DNA from: Algoriphagus sp. TR-M9 | Lineage (GTDB): Bacteria; Bacteroidota; Bacteroidia; Cytophagales; Cyclobacteriaceae | Direction of reading: 5' to 3' | NCBI RefSeq assembly: GCF_027594545.1 | Contig: NZ_CP115160.1 | Location: 1,559,001-1,623,000 of the forward strand | DNA: 64,000 nt | Shown here: positions 36,794-45,941 of the stretch, in pieces | Numbering within the stretch: the stretch's first letter is position 1 | Layout of the letters: each line of letters begins with the position of its first letter | Translations under genes and position numbers: made by a program | Notes under the pieces: generated by a model | Seen by the model: only the letters and a program-made list of their open reading frames with translations | What the model was told of the DNA's origin: nothing | The model's database searches: none

Positions 36794-38189
36794 CGATAAC
36801 ATCGACATCTGCCAGCTTTTAGAGCGATTTCTAACTAAGAAAGGATATGATGTGGAGACGACCATATCCGGAAAAACTGGTCTGGAAATGGTCAAGAAGA
36901 CCTTCTACGACCTTATTTTTTGTGACTTCAAACTCAGAGATATGGAGGGACGAGATGTGCTGATGAAAGTACGTGAAACTTCCCCAGGTACTCAGGTGGC
37001 CATAATCACAGGTTATGCAGATGTGAAGATCGCCGTGGAAGTAATCAAAAACGGTGCTTTTGACTACGTGACCAAGCCATTGATTCCTGATGAAATTATC
37101 AACCTGATCGAGCGTGCTTTAGCCTCTACCAAAGCCAATAAATCCAACACGCAGACTTTTACCAAAGCAACTAACCTGAAGAGTGAAAAAAGTACAGGTT
37201 CAGACACTAATTCTTCCAAGTTTCTGAAAGGAACAGGTAAGGAGTCCAAGAAACTATATAAAGAAGTAGCCCTTGTGGCCCCGACCAACCTAAGTGTAGT
37301 TATCTATGGAGAAAGTGGAGCAGGTAAGGAGAATATTGCCCGAACCATACACGAGCAAAGTGAGCGGGCCGGAAAACCTTTTGTAGCCATTGATTGTGGA
37401 GCACTGACTAAGGAACTGGCAGGAAGTGAACTATGGGGACATGAAAAAGGTGCCTTTACCGGAGCGCTGACCGAAAAGGCGGGGCAGTTTGAAGTAGCTG
37501 ACGGAGGTACCATATTCCTAGATGAAATAGCCAATCTATCCTATGAAACCCAAGTGGGTTTGCTAAGATTAGTCCAAGAACGTAAGCTAAGAAGAATAGG
37601 GGGTACCAAGGACAAATCCATAGACGTGAGAATTTTGGTGGCTTCCAATGAGGATTTGAGGCAAGCAGTTTCTGATGGGAAATTCCGGGAAGATCTTTAC
37701 TTCCGCTTCAATGAATTTAGTATCACCGTGCCGCCTCTGCGCAATAGACAAGGAGATATAGAGGCTTTTGCTTATCATTTCTTAGAGCTTAGTAATGACG
37801 AACTCAACAAAAAGGTCTTTGGCTTTGAGCAGCAAGTCATGGATATATTTATGGAATATCCTTGGCCTGGAAACTTACGTGAAATGCGCAACGTAATCCG
37901 TAGGGCCACACTTCTCAGTGATGGGGGCAAAATATCGAGCGCAGCTTTGCCACCAGAAATTGTATATGCACGTAAATTTAACTTCACAGAATCGCCTTCA
38001 GAAGGTGACTCCTCCGGAAAATCTAAGCCTAAGCTGCCTTTGAATCTAAAGGATGCTGCAGCAGAAGCCGAGGCAGAGGTGCTGCGCAAAGTCTTAGAGG
38101 AGGTGAAATACAATAGAACCCAAGCTGCAAAGCAATTGGGAATAGATCGTAAAACTCTGTTCAATAAAATGAAGCAGTACGATCTTTAA
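36771..38189 (+). CDS. NtrC-family sigma-54-dependent response regulator
   Basis: A 472-residue protein: receiver with Asp52 in FCDFKL (1-120), variable linker (120-150), AAA+ domain (about 155-385) with Walker A GESGAGKE (180-187), the sigma-54 contact loop GAFTGA (227-232) and Walker B TIFLDE (247-252). The Fis-type HTH at the C-terminus has YNRTQAAKQLGIDRKTLF. It is fully equipped to activate sigma-54 promoters. Likely targets include its neighbours, though I could not find a clear -24/-12 site near 35406-35590. Confidence 0.94.
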   Translation: MAKILVIDDNIDICQLLERFLTKKGYDVETTISGKTGLEMVKKTFYDLIFCDFKLRDMEGRDVLMKVRETSPGTQVAIITGYADVKIAVEVIKNGAFDYVTKPLIPDEIINLIERALASTKANKSNTQTFTKATNLKSEKSTGSDTNSSKFLKGTGKESKKLYKEVALVAPTNLSVVIYGESGAGKENIARTIHEQSERAGKPFVAIDCGALTKELAGSELWGHEKGAFTGALTEKAGQFEVADGGTIFLDEIANLSYETQVGLLRLVQERKLRRIGGTKDKSIDVRILVASNEDLRQAVSDGKFREDLYFRFNEFSITVPPLRNRQGDIEAFAYHFLELSNDELNKKVFGFEQQVMDIFMEYPWPGNLREMRNVIRRATLLSDGGKISSAALPPEIVYARKFNFTESPSEGDSSGKSKPKLPLNLKDAAAEAEAEVLRKVLEEVKYNRTQAAKQLGIDRKTLFNKMKQYDL

Positions 38190-38293
38190 TCCCATGATGC
38201 TTAAAAACTACTGCTCCACAGTGGGCAAACTATTGCAACTAATGCCCACATGATCAGGGCGAATGTATAAACTGGGTTAAAGCAGACCTGAAA

Positions 38294-38338
38294 CAGAAAT
38301 GGCTAAGCGCAAGCACCCGCTTAGCCATTTCTGTTTTT
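38294..38338 (+). terminator. Terminator after the sigma-54 activator gene
   Basis: Perfect 16-bp arms (38294-38309 and 38318-38333) followed by a T-run. It also separates the convergent GyrI-like gene, whose stop lies at 38352. Confidence 0.9.
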
Positions 38339-38351
38339 AGCAGGATAGCGC

Positions 38352-38837
38352 TCATTTACCGATAGGAATCCAGATTTCTTCCTCAGAATCCGGATCATCA
38401 TTTTTGTACTTTTCTCCCATCACTGCGAAATGCGGCCTGTTGGCTAAACCATAGCCGGACTGGGGCAGCCAGTTTTCAAAAATCTGTTGATAGAAATCTC
38501 CTACTTGAGAGCTATAACCTTTGTAGTTGAAAACAGCATATTCGCCAGAAGGCAAATGTATCACATTCATACCCTTTGGGATTGAGTCGGTATTGCTCAC
38601 TGGAATGGCAGCCCATTTTTCAAATATTCGGGCTGGATTGAATTCTTTGAAATATTCCAGGCCTGGGTAGATTTCTATGGAGTACAATGCTGTACTGGAT
38701 GGGTTTTGGATCTCCTTTCTCCGAGGCATAAAATTTCTCCACAGCTCTCCTGTTTTATTCGCTATTAAACTCATTTCCGACTTCATTCCAATCAGGTCAG
38801 TGACAGGCAGGTTTTTGATTTTTGGACTTGGGAACAT
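38352..38837 (-). CDS. GyrI-like/AraC effector-binding domain protein
   Basis: A 161-residue stand-alone effector-binding domain. Signs are the GMKSEMSLIANKTGELWRNF segment near the start, LPSGEYAVFNYKG in the middle, and FENWLPQSGYGLANRPHFAVMGE, which matches the C-terminal part of the fold. No DNA-binding domain is attached. The frame extends upstream to 38993, but that part has no family match, so the internal ATG is chosen. Probably a small-molecule or peptide binder. Confidence 0.82.
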   Translation of the reverse strand: MFPSPKIKNLPVTDLIGMKSEMSLIANKTGELWRNFMPRRKEIQNPSSTALYSIEIYPGLEYFKEFNPARIFEKWAAIPVSNTDSIPKGMNVIHLPSGEYAVFNYKGYSSQVGDFYQQIFENWLPQSGYGLANRPHFAVMGEKYKNDDPDSEEEIWIPIGK

Positions 38838-39062
38838 GCTTTTAGGCTGAAAGTTTAACACACAAATATAGGGAAGCGATAGTAAGTTAACAGTGGTCGC
38901 AAAGTCAACCAGGATTTCCAATGGAAGCAAATGCATGGCCAGAAAGTCCGCATATTCCTTTAGGAAAAGGCATCTGTTTGGGTTTCTGTACAATTAGAGA
39001 CTATATTTGGGGAGGTCGGAGGTTTTCCCGACTGCTTTTTATATCACTACACTCACCAAAAT

Positions 39063-40469
39063 TTGGACTTCTCATCATTTAATTTCGAGACCTCACTACA
39101 AGAAGGATTGGATGCCATGGGCTTTGAAAAACCCACGCCTATTCAGGAAAAAGCAATTCCAGAGATTCTTGCCGGCAAGGACTTAATTGCCTGTGCGCAA
39201 ACTGGCACGGGCAAAACAGCTGCATTTATTTTACCTATTCTCAATAAAATCAATAAATCTGGTTCCCAAAATCTCAATACCTTGATTTTGGCTCCTACTC
39301 GGGAACTGGCGATACAGATAGACCAGCAGATCCAGGGCTTTGCCTACTTTCTGGGCATCAGTTCCATTCCCATTTATGGAGGAGGCGACGGAGTAGTATG
39401 GGAGCAGCAAAAGCGTGCATTGGAAACCGGAGCTGAAATCGTGGTGGCTACTCCAGGCCGCTTGATAGCGCTTCTTGCAGGCGGCAAAATCAAATTGGAC
39501 TCCTTAGAGCATTTGATTTTGGATGAAGCCGATAGGATGATGGATATGGGGTTTTCAGATGATATACTCACCATAGTAAATTATCTACCGAAGCAGCGGC
39601 AGACGGTGATGTTTTCAGCCACTATGCCTCCAAAAATCCGTCAGTTTAGCATGAAACTGCTCAATAAGCCTGAGGAGATTTCCATAGCTATAGGTAAAAC
39701 TGCTGAGGGAGTTACCCAGTCCATGTATTCGGTTTACGATACCCAAAAGGAGGAATTGGTTAGACATATTCTATCCCAAAAAGCCTATGAAGCGGTAATT
39801 ATTTTTGCCTCTACTAAGGAAAAGGTGAAATCCTTGTATAAGGTGCTTCGCAAACAGTTTGAGATAGAGGCCTTTCACTCGGATCTGGAGCAGATTGATC
39901 GGGAGAAAATCATGTCAGCATTCAAAAACAAGTCTGTTAAAATCCTCATCGGTACGGATATTATTTCCAGAGGCATAGACGTGGTCGGTATTGAGTTGGT
40001 GATCAATTATGATACTCCAGGAGATCCTGAAGACTATGTGCACCGGGTGGGTCGTACTGCCAGAGCTGACAAAGAGGGTACGGCCATTACCTTCGTCAAT
40101 CCTAAAGACCAGTATAAGTTTGATAGAATAGAAAGCTTAATCGGAATGCAGGTGGAGCAGATGCCCCTGCCGGATGGTTTCGAAGCTGGACCGGATTACA
40201 CCCGTGGTGCCAAGAGTTCTAAAAAATCAACTGGCCCTAGCAATAAGGGAGGATTTAATAAAAAGAAACAATCCCCTAACAAACCTAGAAAAGGCAACCT
40301 GCCTCCTAGAAGAAATAGCGTAGATCCTCAAAAAGACACGCAGAAACAATCTAAGTCGCCTGAGCAGGCTCAAAAAGCGGCCAAACCAGCTCCCAAAAAA
40401 GAAAGCAGCCCTGAAAGTCCAGTGACCAGCAAATATGGGAAGCGTAGAAATGTAATAGATCCGGATTAA
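39063..40469 (+). CDS. DEAD/DEAH-box RNA helicase
   Basis: A 468-residue helicase starting at TTG; no ATG fits near the Q motif. Motifs in order: Q motif (FEKPTPIQEKAI), Walker A AQTGTGKT, PTRELA, GG region, TPGR, DEAD (ILDEADRM), SAT, and in the C-terminal lobe IIFASTKEKV, TDIISRGIDV and HRVGRTARAD. The C-terminal extension (about 385-468) is Lys/Pro/Ser-rich, typical of RhlE-type cold-shock or ribosome assembly helicases. Confidence 0.94.
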   Translation: MDFSSFNFETSLQEGLDAMGFEKPTPIQEKAIPEILAGKDLIACAQTGTGKTAAFILPILNKINKSGSQNLNTLILAPTRELAIQIDQQIQGFAYFLGISSIPIYGGGDGVVWEQQKRALETGAEIVVATPGRLIALLAGGKIKLDSLEHLILDEADRMMDMGFSDDILTIVNYLPKQRQTVMFSATMPPKIRQFSMKLLNKPEEISIAIGKTAEGVTQSMYSVYDTQKEELVRHILSQKAYEAVIIFASTKEKVKSLYKVLRKQFEIEAFHSDLEQIDREKIMSAFKNKSVKILIGTDIISRGIDVVGIELVINYDTPGDPEDYVHRVGRTARADKEGTAITFVNPKDQYKFDRIESLIGMQVEQMPLPDGFEAGPDYTRGAKSSKKSTGPSNKGGFNKKKQSPNKPRKGNLPPRRNSVDPQKDTQKQSKSPEQAQKAAKPAPKKESSPESPVTSKYGKRRNVIDPD

Positions 40470-40488
40470 CGCTGGTTTAACTAGGGGC

Positions 40489-40531
40489 AAAAAAAAGGCT
40501 GTCAGAGTTATATCTAGACAGCCTTTTTTTA
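40489..40531. terminator. Bidirectional terminator between the helicase and Hc1-like gene
   Basis: Arms A7GGCTGTC and GACAGCCT7 (about 40489-40503 and 40517-40531) give T-runs on both strands and sit between two convergent genes. Confidence 0.92.
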
Positions 40532-40543
40532 ATGTTGCAGAGA

Positions 40544-40720
40544 TTATCCCGCATTTTTCATATCCTGAACTTCCTTACGGATATCCTGCGCGATATTTTT
40601 AAGGTCTTGCATACCTTTTCTCACTCGAGTACCCGCAGCTTGGTTTCCCTTTTCGTAGAATTTTTCAAAGTCGGCTTCAAGTGATTGAACCAGATCTCTT
40701 ACTTCACTAAATTTGCTCAT
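40544..40720 (-). CDS. Histone H1-like (Hc1) small protein
   Basis: A 58-residue protein with FSEVRDLVQSLEADFEKFYE and AGTRVRKGMQDLK, matching the Bacteroidota Hc1-like family. The frame extends to 40765, but the inner ATG gives the family start. It is modestly basic and helical; DNA binding is inferred from the family. Confidence 0.88.
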   Translation of the reverse strand: MSKFSEVRDLVQSLEADFEKFYEKGNQAAGTRVRKGMQDLKNIAQDIRKEVQDMKNAG

Positions 40721-40825
40721 AGTAAAAGTGTTGTTTTTGGGTTGATGAATTAGATTATTTAGCATTCAATATAGTCCAAATACTTGCTAAATCAACCCTG
40801 AGAGCGGTTTTTTTGCCTACTTTTT

Positions 40826-42076
40826 TTACTCGCCAAAGGAAATAGCCAGCTCTGAATTTTTATAGTGACCACTGGTAAGCTTCTCCTTGATAGCCGCAAA
40901 TGCCGCAATGGTTTCGTTTACATCTTCGAGTGTATGTACAGCTGTAGGGATTAACCTTAAGATAATCATGCCTTTAGGGACAACTGGGTAAATTACCACC
41001 GAGCAGAAGATGCTGTAGTTTTCCCGGAGATCTCTGGTCAGTGCCGCCGCCTCACCCACAGTACCGTTGAGTACCACAGGGGTCACAGGAGAATTTGATT
41101 TACCGGTGCTGAATCCGTTTTCATGAAGGCCGGAGCGAAGGGCATTGACGATTTTCCACAGGTTATCCTTGATTTCAGGCTGAGTTCTCAATAGCTCAAG
41201 ACGCTTAAGCGCACCTTTTACTAAAAGCATAGGAAGCGATTTGGCAAAGATCTGTGATCTCATGTTATACCTGAGGTAAAGAATCACCTCCTCATCACCC
41301 GCGATGAATGCACCTATACTGGCCATAGATTTCGCAAAAGTAGAGAAGTAAAGGTCCACTTGATCCTGTACCCCTTGCTCTTCGTCAGTACCAGCGCCGG
41401 TTTTTCCTAGTGTACCAAAGCCATGCGCATCATCGATCAGCAATCTAAATTCAAATTTCTCCTTGAGTGCTACGATTTCCTTCAGTTTGCCTTGGTCTCC
41501 GGTCATACCGAATACTCCTTCGGTAATCACCAGGATTCCTCCTCCGGTTTCGTTTGCTAGTTTGGTCGCTCTTTCAAGTTGCTTCTCGCAGTTTTCTATA
41601 TCATTATGTGGGAATACATAGCGCTTGCCCATGTGCATTCTGAGTGCATCGATGATACACGCGTGGCATTCTGAGTCATACACTACTACATCTTTTCTAT
41701 CCAAAAGGGAATCGATCACGGACATGATACCCTGATAGCCATAGTTCAATAAATAGGCTTTCTCTTTCTTTACGAAAGCAGCCAACTCATCCTCCAATTG
41801 CTCATGGAGGCTGGTCTGACCGGACATCATTCTGGCGCCCATAGGATAGGCGGCACCGTATTCAGCTGCAGCATCTGCATCAGCTTTTCTCACTTCTGGA
41901 TGATTTGCCAGGCCTAGGTAATTATTCAAACTCCAGGTCAGTACTTCTTTACCTTGAAATTTCATTCTTGGAGCAATTTCCCCCTCTAATTTTGGGAAAG
42001 AGAAATAGCCGTCTGCAAACTCAGAGTGTTTGCCCAAGGGGCCCATATTCGTTTTTAATTTTGCAAATAGATCCAA
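40826..42076 (-). CDS. Serine palmitoyltransferase-like PLP enzyme (alpha-oxoamine synthase family)
   Basis: A 416-residue fold-type I PLP enzyme: SLNNYLGLANHPEV, substrate loop PMGARMMSGQTSLHEQLE, the Asp/His pair in IDDAHGFGTLG, and the PLP Lys in STFAKSMASIG. It starts at TTG (next ATG 42046). In Bacteroidota this clade makes 3-ketosphinganine from serine and acyl-CoA; close relatives make sulfonolipid base from cysteate. I cannot tell serine from cysteate use. It is divergent from the biotin carboxylase gene. Confidence 0.85.
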   Translation of the reverse strand: MDLFAKLKTNMGPLGKHSEFADGYFSFPKLEGEIAPRMKFQGKEVLTWSLNNYLGLANHPEVRKADADAAAEYGAAYPMGARMMSGQTSLHEQLEDELAAFVKKEKAYLLNYGYQGIMSVIDSLLDRKDVVVYDSECHACIIDALRMHMGKRYVFPHNDIENCEKQLERATKLANETGGGILVITEGVFGMTGDQGKLKEIVALKEKFEFRLLIDDAHGFGTLGKTGAGTDEEQGVQDQVDLYFSTFAKSMASIGAFIAGDEEVILYLRYNMRSQIFAKSLPMLLVKGALKRLELLRTQPEIKDNLWKIVNALRSGLHENGFSTGKSNSPVTPVVLNGTVGEAAALTRDLRENYSIFCSVVIYPVVPKGMIILRLIPTAVHTLEDVNETIAAFAAIKEKLTSGHYKNSELAISFGE

Positions 42077-42424
42077 AGTATTTCAAATTTTAGTGAAAGG
42101 TGATTTTTTAAATAGTTACGCATTTCTGCCAGCATAGCAACTAAAGCGGCATAGGATTCGGAAAATTCCAGGAATGGGACCTCTTCTTTCTACAGCCTGC
42201 CTCACGGGTAAGGTCTTTAGTCCAAGTAATCTATGAAAATACGGGCACTGGCAAGATTCCGTACAATCTTAATTTCTAATGATCTGATCATTAAAATCCG
42301 CCAAAAATAAAACTTTAAAGCCTGCCAAGCAAAATTCCCTCGATGATTCGGGGCTTTCTTATCATTGCTGGGATTAATTTATATCTTTCGATTGAGCTTA
42401 ATGATCGACCATAAATCCAGATAT
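42077..42424. other. Non-coding gap between the SPT-like and biotin carboxylase genes
   Basis: About 350 bases with divergent promoters expected. I see no gene, hairpin terminator or clear repeat here. A TATCTTTC stretch at about 42381 is a weak promoter-like match. Confidence 0.5.
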
Positions 42425-43921
42425 ATGCCCAAAATCAAGAAACTTTTAGTCGCTAACAGAGGTGAAATAAGCCTTAGAATCATGCGCACTGCCCGGGAAA
42501 TGGGCATTCAAACGGTAGCGGTTTATAGTGAAGCGGATAGACTATCCCCTCATGTGATTTTTGCTGATGAAGCAGTATGTCTAGGACCACCTCCTTCTGC
42601 CCAGAGTTATCTTTTGGGTGACAAGATTATAGCTGCCTGCCGGGAGCTCGGTGTAGATGCCATCCATCCTGGGTATGGATTTTTGTCCGAAAACGCGGCT
42701 TTTGCCCGGCAAGTGATGGATGCAGGACTTATTTTCGTAGGACCTTCTGCCTCATCCATAGAGGTGATGGGGAGTAAATTGGCCGCCAAACAAGCAGTGG
42801 CCAAATACAAAATCCCTTTGGTACCGGGGACCGAAGAAGCAATCACAGATATAGCAGAAGCAAAAGCAAGAGCTTCCGAAATAGGCTATCCTATTCTTAT
42901 CAAAGCCAGCGCTGGTGGAGGGGGAAAGGGCATGAGAATAGTAGAAGACGAATCGGAGTTTGAAGATCAGATGCAAAGAGCAGTAAGTGAAGCCCAATCT
43001 TCATTTGGTGACTCGGCTGTTTTCATAGAAAAATACATTACTTCTCCCAGGCATATTGAGATTCAGATTTTGGGAGATCAGCACGGTAAAGTGGTTTACC
43101 TCTTTGAGCGGGAATGTTCTATTCAGCGCCGCCACCAGAAGGTGATAGAGGAGGCTCCCTCAGCCGTAGTCTCACCAGAAATGCGCCGGGCTATGGGGGA
43201 AGCAGCAGTAGGAGTGGCCCGGGCTTGTGATTATTATGGAGCAGGTACGGTGGAATTCATTGTGGATGAAAACCTGGATTTTTATTTTCTGGAAATGAAT
43301 ACCAGGCTTCAGGTGGAGCATCCGGTCACAGAAATGATCACGGGTAAGGATTTAGTCCGGGAGCAAATTCTAATTGCCGAAGGGGAATCCCTTTCATTCA
43401 CTCAGGATGAACTATACATCAATGGACATGCCTTAGAAGTTCGGGTGTATGCCGAAGATCCTGCGAATAATTTCTTGCCTGATATAGGGAAATTGACCAC
43501 CTATAAAAGACCCCAAGGTCCAGGAGTGAGGGTAGATGATGGGTTTGAGGAGGGGATGGATATTCCCATTTATTATGATCCTATGATCGCTAAGCTAGTG
43601 ACGTATGGTTCTGATAGGGCCGCAGCGATCCAACGCATGGTGGGCGCTATCGAGGAATATAAGATCACTGGAATTCAAACTACCTTGGGTTTTTGCAAGT
43701 TTGCTATACAGCACGAAGCTTTTGTGAGTGGACAGTTTGATACCAAATTTGTGGATGAATATTTTGACCCGAAGGTTTTGAGCCAGGACTTTACTGAGCT
43801 GGAAGAGGAGATCTTGGCTGCTTTAGCCGTAGAGTTTATAGCCAAGGAGAAAAAAGGTTCCGCTAAACCTTCAGGGCGCATCAAAGATTCAGAATCTGCA
43901 TGGAGAAATAGGTTGAAATAA
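42425..43921 (+). CDS. Biotin carboxylase subunit of an acyl-CoA carboxylase
   Basis: A 498-residue ATP-grasp protein with ANRGEIS, GPSASS, KASAGGGGKGMR, MNTRLQVEHPVTE and RVYAEDP, the biotin carboxylase set. It carries a C-terminal tail of about 45 residues beyond the 450-residue AccC core, as in Bacteroidota acyl-CoA carboxylases. Neither a biotin carrier nor a carboxyltransferase gene is adjacent, so it must pair with subunits elsewhere. The frame begins 60 bases upstream at 42365; the ATG at 42425 is chosen by homology. DUF1015 and Maf follow with a gap of one base and an overlap, respectively. Confidence 0.9.
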   Translation: MPKIKKLLVANRGEISLRIMRTAREMGIQTVAVYSEADRLSPHVIFADEAVCLGPPPSAQSYLLGDKIIAACRELGVDAIHPGYGFLSENAAFARQVMDAGLIFVGPSASSIEVMGSKLAAKQAVAKYKIPLVPGTEEAITDIAEAKARASEIGYPILIKASAGGGGKGMRIVEDESEFEDQMQRAVSEAQSSFGDSAVFIEKYITSPRHIEIQILGDQHGKVVYLFERECSIQRRHQKVIEEAPSAVVSPEMRRAMGEAAVGVARACDYYGAGTVEFIVDENLDFYFLEMNTRLQVEHPVTEMITGKDLVREQILIAEGESLSFTQDELYINGHALEVRVYAEDPANNFLPDIGKLTTYKRPQGPGVRVDDGFEEGMDIPIYYDPMIAKLVTYGSDRAAAIQRMVGAIEEYKITGIQTTLGFCKFAIQHEAFVSGQFDTKFVDEYFDPKVLSQDFTELEEEILAALAVEFIAKEKKGSAKPSGRIKDSESAWRNRLK

Positions 43922-43922
43922 T

Positions 43923-45221
43923 ATGGCAGAAATTCTTCCTATTAGAGCATGGAGGTATGCTCCAAGATTTCTCCCCAAAATGGAGGAATTGATTGCTCCC
44001 CTGTTTGATGTGGTATCAGAAAGACAGCGAGACTTACTGTATCAAAATCCTTTAAATAGTATTCATTTGGCAGTGCCTTCCGGTATCCGTCCCGCTCAGG
44101 AAGCTAAAGCCAGGATGGAGAAGTGGAAAAAAGAACAGGTGCTAGTTCAGGATTCCAAGCCGGGCATATATGTGTATTATCAGTATTTTCGACTGCCAGG
44201 AGAGCATCATGAGCGCTGTCGCAAAGGTTTTATGGCTCATATCAAAGCTTACGATTGGGATGAGAAGGTGATTTTGAGACATGAGAATACCATAGTCAAT
44301 GCCGTGAATGACCGGATAGACTTACTAAAGGCTACGCAAATCCAAGCCAGTCCAACGCATGGACTTTACGAAGATAAGCTAGAGCAGCTTGAGCCTTATA
44401 TGGATGAAGCCATCGCACAGCCTATTTATGACCTAGAGGATTATCAGGGCGTACGGGAAGTGATGGCTATCATTGATGATCCTTCGATTATTTCAAAATT
44501 TTTGAAAGTATTAGCAGGTAAAAATATTATTCTTGCAGATGGTCATCATCGTTTGGAGGGGTCGATTGCATACAGGAATTCCAAGAAACCTGAAGCCGAA
44601 GGAGGGATTTGGAAAGGCTTTGATTATCACCTGATGTACCTGACCAATACCAGTGGGAATCATCTGAAGATACTGCCTACCCATCGGCTTTTTTATGGAT
44701 TGAAAATAAGTGCAGAGCATTTGATACAAGAACTGCAGCAATGGTTTTTGGTGAAAAAATTTGCTGATCCAGAGGAGTTAGGTGCTTATGCTTTTCATAA
44801 ACCTCATACCTTTGGGCTGGTAATAGGCGAGGAGAGCTTTATGCTACAAGCACGCGAGGAAAAGCTAGTAAAGATCAATCAAAATTTGCCAGAAATTGTA
44901 AGGACACTGGATTTGACAGTGTTGCACAGGATTTTATTTGCTGAGATTTTGGACATACCTGTAGCACGACAGCGCAGCAGTGATCAGATTGCATATGAGC
45001 GAAATTTTGCTCGATGTATTCAGGAGGTCCGCTCTGGCAAGGCTAGTTTTGCAATGATTACACGTGAGCTGGAGCTGGATCAGGTAATGCAGGTGTGTAA
45101 AAGTGGGGAGCTTATGCCTCAGAAATCCACCTACTTTTATCCAAAAGCTTTAGGAGGTTTGCTTTTCGCCAGTATTAAACAAGAAGAATTTGAATTTGAC
45201 TATGGATCCTTTTTTAAGTAA
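43923..45221 (+). CDS. DUF1015 family protein
   Basis: A 432-residue protein with the N-terminal IRAWRYAPRF, SERQRDLLYQNPLNSIHL and the strongly conserved ILADGHHRLEGSIAYRN. DUF1015 proteins occur next to serine biosynthesis genes in many bacteria and are suspected kinases or substrate-binding proteins, but function is open. One base separates it from the biotin carboxylase gene; its 3' end overlaps maf by 20 bases. Confidence 0.9.
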   Translation: MAEILPIRAWRYAPRFLPKMEELIAPLFDVVSERQRDLLYQNPLNSIHLAVPSGIRPAQEAKARMEKWKKEQVLVQDSKPGIYVYYQYFRLPGEHHERCRKGFMAHIKAYDWDEKVILRHENTIVNAVNDRIDLLKATQIQASPTHGLYEDKLEQLEPYMDEAIAQPIYDLEDYQGVREVMAIIDDPSIISKFLKVLAGKNIILADGHHRLEGSIAYRNSKKPEAEGGIWKGFDYHLMYLTNTSGNHLKILPTHRLFYGLKISAEHLIQELQQWFLVKKFADPEELGAYAFHKPHTFGLVIGEESFMLQAREEKLVKINQNLPEIVRTLDLTVLHRILFAEILDIPVARQRSSDQIAYERNFARCIQEVRSGKASFAMITRELELDQVMQVCKSGELMPQKSTYFYPKALGGLLFASIKQEEFEFDYGSFFK

Positions 45222-45789
45222 GCTACACGACAAAACCATCATTCTGGCTTCCAATTCCCCCAGAAGGCAGGAGCTTTTGAAAGGATTGGAAATAGACTTT
45301 GAGGTAAGGACGAATGATGTGGATGAGCATATTCCAGGAGATCTGGAAGCTAATTATGTGGCGGCCTATCTTTCTAAATTAAAGTCAGATTCATTCCCCG
45401 ATGAGCTGAAGGAGAATGAGATATTGATCACTTCAGATACTGTGGTCATTGAAGATGGGCATGTGCTGGGTAAGCCAAGGACTGAAAATGAGGCTTTTGA
45501 TATGCTGAAAAGCCTATCTGGATCTACTCATACCGTGATGACGGCCGTGACCATACGGGATCCACAAAAACGCATCACGCTGGAGGATGAGACGGTGGTC
45601 ACCTTTAGATTTCTGGAGGAAGAGGAAATCTGGCATTACATCCATCGCTACAAGCCTTTCGACAAGGCGGGAGCCTATGGCATTCAGGAATGGATAGGCT
45701 ATATGGGAGTGGAGCGTATCGAAGGTTCCTATTATACCGTAATGGGATTTCCCCTGCACCTGGTTTATGCGCAATTGAAGAAGTGGTAA
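45202..45789 (+). CDS. maf: Maf-family nucleoside triphosphate pyrophosphatase
   Basis: A 195-residue protein with the Maf signature ILASNSPRRQELL near the N-terminus and SDTVVIEDGHVLGKPRT, plus DKAGAYGIQEWIG. Maf proteins hydrolyse non-canonical or dTTP/UTP nucleotides to monophosphates. The frame reads from a TTG 12 bases upstream; ATG at 45202 gives the usual Maf start and a 20-base overlap with the DUF1015 gene. Confidence 0.93.
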   Translation: MDPFLSKLHDKTIILASNSPRRQELLKGLEIDFEVRTNDVDEHIPGDLEANYVAAYLSKLKSDSFPDELKENEILITSDTVVIEDGHVLGKPRTENEAFDMLKSLSGSTHTVMTAVTIRDPQKRITLEDETVVTFRFLEEEEIWHYIHRYKPFDKAGAYGIQEWIGYMGVERIEGSYYTVMGFPLHLVYAQLKKW

Positions 45790-45941
45790 TTAGAGGTAGA
45801 GAAGGGGTTTCCAAAACTGGTAATATCTTTTGGCAAGGTTAAATCTTCCAAAGCCCATGGAAGTGGAATACCATTTGCTTTTTTGCAGGGATAAAATGCT
45901 TTAAAATCTTAACTTCGTGCTTTTAAGAAGCCGTTTTTTTC

